NCBI GenBank assembly: GCA_905236645.1
Contig: CAJOMZ010000001.1
Location: 1 to 63,051, forward strand
Source of the DNA: an uncultured Bacteroidales bacterium
Lineage (GTDB): Bacteria > Bacteroidota > Bacteroidia > Bacteroidales > P3
Direction: 5' to 3'
DNA length: 63,051 nucleotides
The first letter of the stretch is position 1, and every line of letters starts with the position of its first letter. Of this stretch, positions 1-9,858 are shown one piece after another. A model generated the notes under the pieces. That model saw only the letters and a list, made by a program, of their open reading frames with translations. It ran no database searches and had not been told where the DNA came from. The position numbers and the translations under genes are program-made.

Positions 1-3000
1 CGAAGCGTTCCAAGCAAGAGTGGCGCTGGTGTAGCCCACGTTGGTGGTGTGCAGGTCGGTCGGAGTGAAGCACGGCAGGCTGTCGGTAACGAAGGTGCCT
101 TCCGCCCACTGCGATACCAGGTTCTCGGTGGCGTCGCAAATGGCGCGGACTCTGTACTGATACTCGGTAGCGGGTGTGAGACCTGTGATGTCGTAGGAAG
201 TAGCGTTGCTGACGGCGACAGAAGCCGGCCAGGTTGCATCGGTGACAGCCTTGAAGTTGACCTCAAAGTCGGTAGCGGTGCTGTTCCAGTTGATGGTGGC
301 GGCATCGAAACTGAGGTCGGTAGCAGGCAGCAGAGTCGGGGTGTTGCAGACGGGGCCGTTCGAGGTGACCTCGATGTCGTCGATACCCACCGAGTAGAAA
401 GTGCTGTTGTAGTACCACTTGAAGGCAATACGGGTTGCAGCGGCAGAAACGGTGTCGAAGCATATTGAATCGCGAGTCAAGGTGGTGGTGTTGGTGTAAG
501 TCTTGATGGGGACGAAGGTGTTCTCGTAGTCAGGACCTGTGACGTAGCCAACGTAGAGTGTGCCGTTGGAAGCGTTCTCCATCCTGTACCAGAATGTCAT
601 CGAGAGGCTGGTTACAGGCTGGTCGAATGGCGGCAGGACAGTAATCTTTGTGTCGCCATAGGATGCACCACTACCTGATGTCATTGTCAGCACGTTGGAA
701 CCGCTGTGGGGATACCAGTAGCTGCCGCTACCCGTGATGTGCGGGAAATAGGCTGCCGTGCCGTTGCTGAAGCCATCCCAGCAAGCAGGCAGTACGCCGG
801 CGGTGCTATAGGTGGTACCGCTGTAGCTTTCGAAGTCCTGAGTGTAGGGCAACGAGACAAGGTCACATTCGGTGGCCACATTGATGGGGTTGCACCAGAA
901 GCCAGTGTCGGTGGCGCTACAGATAGGACGCACACGGATTGAGAAGGGAGTGGAGGTCGGCAAGTTGGACAGGGTGGCAGGATGTGCCGTCACACTGGTC
1001 AAGTTGGTAGTGCCGTTGCCTGTGTACTCTATCTGCCACTCGTAGGGCGAGCCGCCTAAGTCAGTCCAGTCAAGGGTGATGGATGTGGTGGTGGTTGCTG
1101 TGGGTTGCAGTGTGCTTACCTTCGGGCAAGTAGGCAGGTAGGTAACCATAATGTCGTCGATGTAATGATAGCTGTAGTAAATAGTCGACGACGTTGTATA
1201 CTTGTTGCGGAAGGCGATGATACGGCTGTTTCCGTGGTAGCTACCGAAGTTGATTTCATATTCTACGTTAGTGCTCGTCGGCGAGTTGATGGTCTGGATG
1301 GGGATGAAGATGGTGCCTTCCATAACACCGACCTGAAGGCCGTAGCTGGTGCTTGAGGTGTAGTCCCAGAAGGTCAGCTGCAGGCTGTCGAGCGATGTCG
1401 GCATCGGGGGCAGCATAGTGTAGCTTTCGCCATAGAGACGCAAGCTGTAGCTGCCACTGTGGGCATAAGTGCTGCTATAGTATACCTGAGGCTGATAGGT
1501 CGCAGTCTGGTAGGAAGATGAACCAGTCATAATGTAATCCCAGCAGTTGACCTGCACGCCGGTTGCGGCGGTGGTGCTGGTGGTGTAGCTGTCAAAGTCC
1601 TCGGTGTAAGGCAGTGTTACAGAAGCACAAGAAGTGGTGAAGGTGTAGAACACCGTGTCGCCACAGGTACCCCAGACATAGACATCGTACTGAGTCTGCG
1701 CGGTAAGGCCCGTGATATGGATGCTACGTGTAGTAACAGTGGTCTGCGTGCCAGTGCCGAAGGTGAAGCCGTGGGCACCATATTCTACGGTGTAGCTCGA
1801 GCTGTTGCTGCGCAGCCACTCTATGTCGGCCTCGTTGTCGACAAGGTAGGTGGCACGGACACGCTGCGGAGAAATACAAGCAGGAGCAAGGTCGATGACG
1901 AGGTCGTCGATATAATGCTCAGAGTTGGTGCCAGTACCGATAGTGTAGTTCCTCAAAGCAATGCGGTTGGCAGTGCCGGTGTAGTCAGAGAAGTAGCTTT
2001 CCACATCATAGAGGTTCTGGTTGCCCGTGAAGAAAATGGTATCGTAAGGCACGAATGTCTGAGCGAAGCCAGTGTTCACGTTGTTCACGGTACCTATGAC
2101 AAGGCCATTGCCCTGCGGATTGGTGTTGCACTCGTGGAACGAGAGCTTCAGTGTGTTGAGAGCCACGCCCATCTCGGGCAGTGCCACGACGCCGTTCTCA
2201 TACATATAGAATGCGTGCTGCGGCGAGGTTGCCTGAGCCGAGTTGGTAGTGTAGACCACGTGGGCCACAGCGTTGGAGCCAGTCTCTGAAGCCCAGCAGT
2301 TGGGCAGTACGGTAGCGATGCTCGAGCCGGCAGGCAGCAAGTTCTCGAAGTTCTCCGTGTAAGGCAGCGTGGTGTACGGTGCGCAATCGGTGGTGAACTG
2401 GACAACATTGGAAGCTGACGAGGTGGCGTTGAGCAGGTCGCAAACGGTGTATACATAGGCGTCGTAGTTGGTGCTGTGGGCAAGGCCTGTGATAGTTACA
2501 GGCGAGCCTGTAGCGGTGATGGTGTCACCCTGGCCTGCGGTGAAGCCGCGCGGACCGTAGATGACATAGTAGCTCGTAGCGTTGTCGCCGTTGACACTCC
2601 AGCTAATGGTAGCAGTGTTGGTGCTTGCCGAAGCGTTGAGGTCGGAGACAGGCGTACAAGAGGGTATCAGTTCAACAACGATGTCGTCGAGGAAGCTGTA
2701 GTTGTCGCTGAAGGCATCCCAGAAGGCAATGCGGGCGTTCTGGTAGGCAGCGGGAACATTGCTGAGCGAATAAGTGATGTTTGCAGTGCTTGAGGTGGTG
2801 TCATAATTCGAGCGGACAATGGTGTCAAGCACATACATAGTCTGTATAGGCATCGAGGCATCGTCAATAAGACCGAGGAGCAGGCGTACATTGTCGCCGC
2901 CCTGGGTCAGTTTGAAGCGTATCTGGCACTGGTTGAGGGCGGTGTCGATCTGCGGCAGTATGAGGTAAGCTCCGTAGTAGAGGAAGCAAAGCATATTGTT

Positions 3001-6000
3001 CTCATCGCCGGTGAGTGAGGTAACATAAGGATACTCACGGTCGGCGTTGGTCGGGTCAGTGAGGTTGGAGATCCAGCACGGACGGTTGAAGTGACCATAG
3101 TCCCACGACTGGAAGTTCTCGGTGAGAGGCAGGCTGGCGGGGCCGCAGAGGGTTTGGATCTGGGTTGTACCGCTTATAGTCTGGTTGTTGCAGGTATAGC
3201 TGACGCGGGCCTCGCCAAGGAACGAAGCACCAAGGCCGTTGATGGAAGCCGAGCCGGTGGTATTGCCAGTGGCCACGGTAGTCCAGTTGTCGGCACCGAG
3301 TATACGGTAGCTGACATCATAGCTGACGCCCTGGGCAGCATTCCAAGTGATGTCGACGTGGTCAGCATAGGATGCCGACTGCATAACGACAGGTACATCG
3401 CAACCATCGTTCTCGCAAGCTGCATTGCCGAAGACTATGAATGCACGGTAATAGTCTCTTGCATAGGTGCCCGTAGGAGCCGAGGGCTGTATGTTGGAAG
3501 TGCTGTACATACGCATTGCACGGTAGATAGCCGGGTTGTCGAATCTGCTGCAAGCCCAGTAGCAGTTGGTAGCCTGAGCAACGCCAGTGTTATCGTCGAT
3601 GACGACAACAAGGTTGCTGTCGGCAACACGGACATAGGTAGTGTCGAACTTCAGGCTAATCCAGCCGAAACCGCTAAGGCGACCGCTGTAGACCTGAGTA
3701 AGGTTGGACATCGGCACATAGTCGGCAGAGCTCTCAAACTCAGTCTTGTTGGTATGGCCCAGGTAGACAGTCACGTTGCGGTCCTCATATTCGCCCCACA
3801 GACCACGCTGATAGATGGCGATAGAGTTGATGCTGTCGATGCCTGCAAGCTCGCTGTTCAGGTAGATCTGCTGAGTATAGCTGTAGGCCTGTGAAATATA
3901 GATAGGCTGTGCCGAGTAGTTGGTGGCGTAGTCGCCCACGGTGTCCATCTCGCAGATGGTGGTGGTGGCATAGCCGCTGTTGGCCTCGCCCATCTCGTCG
4001 TTGCAGACGGTGGTGACGCTGTAAGCGTAGGTAGTAGCGTCCTCAAGACCGTTGAACATATAATGGGTCGAGTTCACGGTGTCGCGGACAATCACAAAGT
4101 CGTTGGCAAACGGAATGTTGGTGCACTTCTTCAGGGTGACGATATAGCTTGTGGCAGGGTCGCCAACCGAAGGAGCGTTCCAGCTGATGCCCAAAGTATT
4201 GTCGGAGACACCGGCAAGGGTGAGGTTCTCAACAATGCCGCAGTCGGAAGCAGTGGTAGCCACCAGCGGGACAGGACGGCTGAGCTCGTTGCCGCAGTTG
4301 CCGGCAATCCAGATATAATAGGTAGTGCTACCATTGAGGCCGGTGATAGTGTAGCTGCTGCCTGCTGCAACCGATGCAGTCTGTGCGCCAGAGGTGGTGT
4401 TGGTGGTGTTCCACATAACAGTCACACCGTTGGCATAGCCGTTGGCGGTGGTGTCAAGCCACGTAACATCGATGGTGTTGTTGGTGACATTGCCCAGATT
4501 GACAACAGGCGAACTGCAGTTGGTGTTGTGCCATACGTCGATGTCATCAAGATAGACGTAGCTGTAGTAGGTCGTGGTAGTGGTGTAGGCATTGCGGAAC
4601 GCAATGTAACGACCGGTACCGGTATAGTTCGAGAGGTTAACCTCGAAATACTGTGGAGTCGAAAGAGTCGGGAATAAAAGTTCCTGAATGGTGTCGAAAG
4701 TAGTCTCATCGTTCGGGTTGCTCATCACACCGAGGAAGCACTTGTAGCTCGCGCTGGTGGAGGTAGCCCAGAAGCTAATCGTCACCGAGTCGGCCGGACA
4801 AGGCAGCTGAGGCAGTGAGTGGTAGCCGACGCCGTAGAGACGCAAGCAATAGGTGCCGCTGTGCGGATAGGTGGTGCTATAGTAAATCATAGGCAAATAG
4901 GTGCCGGTCTGGTAGGAGGCAGTACCTGTCATCAGACTGTTCCAGCAGGGAATCGGAACGCCCGTGGCAGCAGTGGTGCTGTTGGTGTAGTTGTCGAAGT
5001 TCTCGCTGTAAGGCAGTGCCATATAAGGCTCGCAAGCGGTGCGGGCATTAATACTCCAAAGCATACTCGAATCACCATCGTCGCAGAGAGCACGAACGCT
5101 GAATGTGTAGTCGGTGTTGGCTGTCAGGTTGCCGATGGTGATGCTGGGAACAGTGGTGGTATAGTAGTTGGTGCCATCGGTGACAGACCAAGTGCTCTCA
5201 GCGCCGGCGGCGGTCCAGCTCAGGCTGACGCTGTTCTGCGAAACCGAATCCACTGCCAGGTTGACAACGTGCGGGCAGGAGGGGATAACATCCAGCGTAA
5301 AGTCGTCGGTATAGATATACCACGCCGAGGAAGGACGGTTGGCGCGAAGGGCCACATAGCTGCCCTCGCCGCTATAGGTGTTGAGGAACGACTCGTAGAG
5401 TGCCCAGGCGGTGCTGCCTGAAATGATATTGACAGTGTCGACATATTCAAATGTGCTGATGTCTTCAGGATCGGTCATAACGCCGACATATACGACAGGT
5501 GCATACGATGTCGAGGTAGGTTTGGCCCAGAAGGAGAGCTGCAGCGTCCTGATGGGGTTGGTATTGGTATCGACGGCAGGCAGAACAACAACCTCATAGT
5601 CGCCATAGGTACCCGTAGTGGTAGTAAGATACCAGTAGAGGCCGCGGCTGCCGGTGTGGGCTGCCGAAGCATACACATAGGGATAGCCGAAATAGCTGGT
5701 AGCGTTGTTGATGTGCTGCCAGCAGGGTATGTCGGGACGCAACGTGGTGCTGCCGGTAGGCAGGTCCTCGAAGCCGTAGCTGTAGGGTATCGAGACAAAC
5801 GAGCAGACCGTTCTGGCAGAGACAACGCTTTCGAAGATGTTGTTGTCGCTGCACTCAAAGCTGACACGGAGTTCATAGTCAGTACCGGGAGTGAGGTTGG
5901 TGAACTGATACTCGGTGGTGGTGACGCCGGTGGCAGCCACAGTCCAGTTGGTAGAATCGGCCGCGCGGTACGAGATGTCCCAAGAGGTCTCATCATAGCC

Positions 6001-9000
6001 GGGAATCCAGCTGATGTCGGCGGTGGTGGCGGTAACGTCGGTGACTGTTGCCGTAGGAGCTGCGCAAACAGCCATAGTCATACATTCGCCATAGTGGAGC
6101 TTCATATTGGCACGGTTAGAATAGGATGAACCGCCCGAGACTGTCTGTATATCATACGGAGAACTGTCGTTCTGCACATAGCGGGCCTTGCCCGTAGCGC
6201 TGTGCGCATTGTAGACGTACGCACTTCCGGGATAGGCGTTAGAATTGTCGTGGACGATAATCAGCAGATTGCTGTTGCCATCATAGTTGAACGGGGTGGT
6301 GAACTCATAGTGGTTCCATCCCTGTGTGCCGTTGAGCGGACCGCTGTAGACTGGCACAAAAGCACTGCTGTAGGGCACAAAAGCACTTGCCAGACTGCTC
6401 TCTGCAGTGTTGGCCATATAGATGGTCACATTGTTCTTCTGAGTGGTGGCTGTGGCATAGGCATATTCGAAATCAATGCCGGTGATGGTCATAGCGCCAT
6501 TCAATTCAGAAGCCAGCACAAGCTGCTGTGTATAGCTATATTTGTAAAACTGTCCAATAGGAACATAATAGGTGGTCGTGGTACCCAGGGGGCCAACAGT
6601 GTCGATGCCCGAATTCTGCGAATCCAACTCAACGCAATCGAACGCACCTGTCGAGAACTCAATGCTGTCCTGAGCGCCATAGTCGCTGCCACACTCGGCA
6701 CGCACGTATGCCTTGTAAGTGGTACGCGGCATAAGGCTGGTAAGGAGAGCTGTAGGATCCGTGATGGTGAGCGTTGTGGGGTTACTGCCGCCAATGCTGT
6801 CGAAGGTCACTTCATAGCCTGCGGGCTCGTCATAGCCTTCCTGATAGCCCCAAGTCAGCAGGGCGTTGCCCACGGTGGCCGTAGCCTCGAGGTCGACAAC
6901 ATTCGGGCAGTTGGGCATCTCCTCAATGGTGAGGTCGTCAACGGTGGCATACCACGTAGATGAGGGACGCAGGGCGCGAAGGGCTATATAGTTGCCATAG
7001 CCTTCGAAGTTACCCAAAGCGACCGTGTACTCCTCATAGGTGGTACCCTCCACGTCGACACTCCCAACCAGCTGGAAAGAGTTCACGTCTTGAGGGTTGC
7101 TCATCACGCCAACCTGGAAGACGGGATGGTAGCTGGTACCGGTGGCACGTGCCCAGAACTTGAACTGCAGGGTGTTCATATTGTACTGGTCGGTGTCGAC
7201 AGCGGGCATAATCACATACTGGTAGTCGCCATAGGTGCCGGTGGTTGTCGAGTTGGTCCAGTAAAGTCCACGCGTACCGCTGTGGCAATACGAAGCGGTG
7301 CTGGCCAGGTAGGGATAGCCAAAATACTGAGTGCCGTTGTTCAGTCGTGTCAGACAGGGGACAAAGTCGGTCGATGTGGACGTTGTGGTGGGATAGCCCT
7401 CAAAATCCATAGTGTAAGGCAGGCTGTCGAGAGCGTTGCACAAGGTGCGGAAAGAGAAGAGTGTCGCATCCGACATCTCGCCGCCGCAGTTGGCCTTGAT
7501 ATACACATCGTATTCCGTGTTGGCAGTAAGGTTGCCAAGGGTTACACTATTGGTGTAAGAGGTCTCCGTGCTGCCCTCGCCGGGGGTGAAGCCAGTCTCG
7601 CCGTACTCGATGCTCCAGCTGCTGGGGTTGGCGGTACGCGGGTCGGGGGTCCAGCTGATGGTGGCCTCATCGGTAGAAACGCTGGTGACAACAGCGTCAG
7701 AGGGCCAGAAACAGGTGGGGATGACACGCAGCGCCACATTGTCGACATAAACATAGTTGTAGCGGTATGTTGCTCCCGACACAAGTTCGGGCACCGGTGC
7801 ATACAGCACAACATACTTGCCGTCGCCTGTATATGTGCTGAAGTTGACCTCCAGGCTGTGGATCGAGCTGGCAGCCTCCGAGGTAAGGTCGATAGTGTCC
7901 ATCCAAGTCACCTGAGCTTCGATGTTGCTTGCATCGGAGAAAGCTGTCACACTGTCGGCAACACCCACATAAAGCAAAGTGGTATAATAGTTAGAGACAG
8001 TAGAATAACGCTTCACGTCCAAGGTCAGCATAAGGTCACTCATATCAAGGCTGCCGGCAATGGGGGGCAGTGCCGCCCAGCTGTAGTAATGTGTACTCGT
8101 TGCCGACGAGGGATGATAGCCATAGAAATAAAGGCCTATGCTGCTGTTGATGGCTGCGGTGGTGTAGGGATACGGATAGGCGGTAGCGCTGTTTGTACCC
8201 TTGCTCCAGCAGGGATTGATAGGATTGGTGGAACCCGAGCTGTAGTTCTCAAAATTCTCGGTGTAGGGCAGGTCGGCGGCAGTAATGTCAGCGCAGGACG
8301 TGTAGGCCGAGACTGTCGCAGAGTACATAGAGGTGTCGCCGTTGCCGCAATCGGTCACAACTGCGAAAGTGTATGCAGTGGCTGCATTCAAGCCGCTTAC
8401 AGTATAGGAAGTGCCGGTAACGCCATCCTGCACCAGCGTGGTGTCGGTGGCGGTAAAGCTGTAGATTTTGTAGGTGGCGCCGGTATTCGAGGCGTCATTC
8501 CAGGTCAGTGTAATGCTGTTGACGGTAGTCTGCTCGGCATTGACGGCCAGGTTGCTCACCTTTAAGCAGGTAGGGGTCTCCATTATGACGACATCGTCAA
8601 CATAGGTGATGTTGCCATAGTAGCTCTGACCCTCGAAGATAATGTAGACAGTACCCGTCAGGGTGATGGGGGCCGTTTCGTACTGATACCAGCCGACGCC
8701 CGATTCAACCACGGGGTAAGCGATGGAATAGTTGCGCGAATAGTGGCCAAGCAAAACGGCGTTGGGGCCGATAGTGTCCGTGGGGCTGGCATAGACCTTG
8801 AAACCCTCGGGGTTGGTAGAGGTGGCGTTCCTGTAAATCCAGAACGACACGATATAGCCGTCCGGGTTGCTGAAATCCATAGCCGGGAAGGTCAGCATCG
8901 TTGTACTGACACCATCACTGGCGGAGCCCTTGTCGGGCAGCATCAGCGAATGCGCACCGCTGTGCACTGTCGTTCCGCTATAGATGTGCCAGATACGGCC

Positions 9001-9228
9001 CGAGCCAATGCTGCCATTGAAGGTAGTCTGCTCGTTGCGCCAGCAGTTGTTGAAAACGTTTGTTGTGCAGGCTGCGGAAGTAGTGACAGTGGTGGAGAAA
9101 CCCTCAGAGGACTCAAAACCATAAGTCACAGGGAATGTACTGATAGGAGTACAGTTGCTCTGCGCCTGCGCCCACCACGGCACGCATAGCGCCGCGACAA
9201 GCAACAGTTTTTGGATTGATTTTAACAT
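1..9228 (-). CDS. Giant secreted modular adhesin-like protein, 3' end outside window (>=3076 codons); signal peptide, repeated Fn3 and choice-of-anchor-J/cleaved-adhesin-like modules
   Basis: Reverse-strand ATG at 9228-9226 gives MLKSIQKLLLVAALCVPWWAQAQSNCTPIST... Spot translations near 8.5 kb, 5.2 kb, 3 kb and at the left edge (…TDLHTTNVGYTSATLAWNAS) are all in one frame. Recurrent LPYTENF…CW…, …DDI.V… and …LSWTA…Y.Y.VR..C Fn3 motifs. Absent from the ORF track because no stop lies in the window. Confidence 0.88.
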   Translation of the reverse strand, partial: MLKSIQKLLLVAALCVPWWAQAQSNCTPISTFPVTYGFESSEGFSTTVTTSAACTTNVFNNCWRNEQTTFNGSIGSGRIWHIYSGTTVHSGAHSLMLPDKGSASDGVSTTMLTFPAMDFSNPDGYIVSFWIYRNATSTNPEGFKVYASPTDTIGPNAVLLGHYSRNYSIAYPVVESGVGWYQYETAPITLTGTVYIIFEGQSYYGNITYVDDVVIMETPTCLKVSNLAVNAEQTTVNSITLTWNDASNTGATYKIYSFTATDTTLVQDGVTGTSYTVSGLNAATAYTFAVVTDCGNGDTSMYSATVSAYTSCADITAADLPYTENFENYSSGSTNPINPCWSKGTNSATAYPYPYTTAAINSSIGLYFYGYHPSSATSTHYYSWAALPPIAGSLDMSDLMLTLDVKRYSTVSNYYTTLLYVGVADSVTAFSDASNIEAQVTWMDTIDLTSEAASSIHSLEVNFSTYTGDGKYVVLYAPVPELVSGATYRYNYVYVDNVALRVIPTCFWPSDAVVTSVSTDEATISWTPDPRTANPSSWSIEYGETGFTPGEGSTETSYTNSVTLGNLTANTEYDVYIKANCGGEMSDATLFSFRTLCNALDSLPYTMDFEGYPTTTSTSTDFVPCLTRLNNGTQYFGYPYLASTASYCHSGTRGLYWTNSTTTGTYGDYQYVIMPAVDTDQYNMNTLQFKFWARATGTSYHPVFQVGVMSNPQDVNSFQLVGSVDVEGTTYEEYTVALGNFEGYGNYIALRALRPSSTWYATVDDLTIEEMPNCPNVVDLEATATVGNALLTWGYQEGYDEPAGYEVTFDSIGGSNPTTLTITDPTALLTSLMPRTTYKAYVRAECGSDYGAQDSIEFSTGAFDCVELDSQNSGIDTVGPLGTTTTYYVPIGQFYKYSYTQQLVLASELNGAMTITGIDFEYAYATATTQKNNVTIYMANTAESSLASAFVPYSSAFVPVYSGPLNGTQGWNHYEFTTPFNYDGNSNLLIIVHDNSNAYPGSAYVYNAHSATGKARYVQNDSSPYDIQTVSGGSSYSNRANMKLHYGECMTMAVCAAPTATVTDVTATTADISWIPGYDETSWDISYRAADSTNWTVAATGVTTTEYQFTNLTPGTDYELRVSFECSDNNIFESVVSARTVCSFVSIPYSYGFEDLPTGSTTLRPDIPCWQHINNATSYFGYPYVYASAAHTGSRGLYWYLTTTTGTYGDYEVVVLPAVDTNTNPIRTLQLSFWAKPTSTSYAPVVYVGVMTDPEDISTFEYVDTVNIISGSTAWALYESFLNTYSGEGSYVALRANRPSSAWYIYTDDFTLDVIPSCPHVVNLAVDSVSQNSVSLSWTAAGAESTWSVTDGTNYYTTTVPSITIGNLTANTDYTFSVRALCDDGDSSMLWSINARTACEPYMALPYSENFDNYTNSTTAATGVPIPCWNSLMTGTASYQTGTYLPMIYYSTTYPHSGTYCLRLYGVGYHSLPQLPCPADSVTISFWATSTSASYKCFLGVMSNPNDETTFDTIQELLFPTLSTPQYFEVNLSNYTGTGRYIAFRNAYTTTTTYYSYVYLDDIDVWHNTNCSSPVVNLGNVTNNTIDVTWLDTTANGYANGVTVMWNTTNTTSGAQTASVAAGSSYTITGLNGSTTYYIWIAGNCGNELSRPVPLVATTASDCGIVENLTLAGVSDNTLGISWNAPSVGDPATSYIVTLKKCTNIPFANDFVIVRDTVNSTHYMFNGLEDATTYAYSVTTVCNDEMGEANSGYATTTICEMDTVGDYATNYSAQPIYISQAYSYTQQIYLNSELAGIDSINSIAIYQRGLWGEYEDRNVTVYLGHTNKTEFESSADYVPMSNLTQVYSGRLSGFGWISLKFDTTYVRVADSNLVVVIDDNTGVAQATNCYWACSRFDNPAIYRAMRMYSTSNIQPSAPTGTYARDYYRAFIVFGNAACENDGCDVPVVMQSASYADHVDITWNAAQGVSYDVSYRILGADNWTTVATGNTTGSASINGLGASFLGEARVSYTCNNQTISGTTQIQTLCGPASLPLTENFQSWDYGHFNRPCWISNLTDPTNADREYPYVTSLTGDENNMLCFLYYGAYLILPQIDTALNQCQIRFKLTQGGDNVRLLLGLIDDASMPIQTMYVLDTIVRSNYDTTSSTANITYSLSNVPAAYQNARIAFWDAFSDNYSFLDDIVVELIPSCTPVSDLNASASTNTATISWSVNGDNATSYYVIYGPRGFTAGQGDTITATGSPVTITGLAHSTNYDAYVYTVCDLLNATSSASNVVQFTTDCAPYTTLPYTENFENLLPAGSSIATVLPNCWASETGSNAVAHVVYTTNSAQATSPQHAFYMYENGVVALPEMGVALNTLKLSFHECNTNPQGNGLVIGTVNNVNTGFAQTFVPYDTIFFTGNQNLYDVESYFSDYTGTANRIALRNYTIGTGTNSEHYIDDLVIDLAPACISPQRVRATYLVDNEADIEWLRSNSSSYTVEYGAHGFTFGTGTQTTVTTRSIHITGLTAQTQYDVYVWGTCGDTVFYTFTTSCASVTLPYTEDFDSYTTSTTAATGVQVNCWDYIMTGSSSYQTATYQPQVYYSSTYAHSGSYSLRLYGESYTMLPPMPTSLDSLQLTFWDYTSSTSYGLQVGVMEGTIFIPIQTINSPTSTNVEYEINFGSYHGNSRIIAFRNKYTTSSTIYYSYHYIDDIMVTYLPTCPKVSTLQPTATTTTSITLDWTDLGGSPYEWQIEYTGNGTTNLTSVTAHPATLSNLPTSTPFSIRVRPICSATDTGFWCNPINVATECDLVSLPYTQDFESYSGTTYSTAGVLPACWDGFSNGTAAYFPHITGSGSYWYPHSGSNVLTMTSGSGASYGDTKITVLPPFDQPVTSLSMTFWYRMENASNGTLYVGYVTGPDYENTFVPIKTYTNTTTLTRDSICFDTVSAAATRIAFKWYYNSTFYSVGIDDIEVTSNGPVCNTPTLLPATDLSFDAATINWNSTATDFEVNFKAVTDATWPASVAVSNATSYDITGLTPATEYQYRVRAICDATENLVSQWAEGTFVTDSLPCFTPTDLHTTNVGYTSATLAWNAS

Positions 9229-9351
9229 AAAGCATAGATTTTGGGTTAATAATATATTTAATTGTTGGTATCGAGCTGGTGTCTGAATAAAAGCATTAAT
9301 GTCAGACATTTGGAGCTAAATACGCTCCAAAACCAGGCAAAAATACAAATG

Positions 9352-9359
9352 CAAATATA
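9352..9359 (-). promoter_or_regulatory. Bacteroidetes -7 motif TATATTTG upstream of giant adhesin gene
   Basis: Reverse strand TATATTTG matches TAnnTTTG, about 120 nt upstream of the start codon; the -33 element is not clear. Confidence 0.5.
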
Positions 9360-9576
9360 CGATTTATCTTTTGAACGGTAAAAGAAAAAAAATTTATTTA
9401 ACATTTATTTAACTACAACGCCTGAACCTTGCAATCAGACAACAATGTAAAAAAACGTCATTCTGCAATTTGAGGGTCCAATGACGACCTGCCGGCCATA
9501 GCTCACGGCACAGTTTCGGTTCCGGCAATGTCTCCCGTCTGCCAAAACCCTGCAGAAACAACGCTTCCGCTCTATA

Positions 9577-9686
9577 CCAACTCCGTTCGTTGTCCAGTCG
9601 TTGTCCAGTTGTTGTCCAGTTGTTGTCCAGTCATTGACTGGACAACAACTGGACAACAACTGGACAACGACTACGAACGGAGTTGG
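9577..9686. repeat. Long near-perfect palindrome built from tandem 11-bp units (TTGTCCAGTTG)
   Basis: Left arm ccaactccgttcgt-tgtcc-agtcgttgtccagttgttgtccagttgttgtccagtca. Right arm is its reverse complement except for a 5-nt indel. Centre at about 9634. Confidence 0.95.
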
Positions 9687-9772
9687 TCCTGTAACTTACT
9701 GATAATGAACAGGCGTTTTTGCGGCAAAAATTCCTTGTCGAAGGCATATTGCCGGTTGGGATACCCGGAAAC

Positions 9773-9812
9773 AGACGGTGCGGCACACTAAGGAATGTGT
9801 GCCGCACCGTCT
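9773..9812 (-). terminator. Strong stem-loop terminator downstream of the polysaccharide operon
   Basis: agacggtgcggcacac / gtgtgccgcaccgtct perfect 16-bp stem with 8-nt loop, about 50 nt after the capD-like stop. Confidence 0.75.
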
Positions 9813-9858
9813 TTCAATATGGGGCGGGATGTGCGGCGCTGCCGGGCGCCGCGTGGGG

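Noticed and set aside
49-9189. Many plus-strand ORFs (e.g. 3091-3894, 7090-8565) and short minus-strand ORFs in other frames
   Set aside because: They lie over the single continuous minus-strand adhesin frame and read as low-complexity Val/Gly-rich shadow translations.
9590-9667. Possible CRISPR array
   Set aside because: Units are 11 bp, contiguous and inverted about a centre; no spacers and no cas genes.
9435-9791. ORFs on both strands across the palindrome (…LDNDWTTTGQQLDNDWTT…)
   Set aside because: Created by the 11-bp inverted repeat; no start context or domain.
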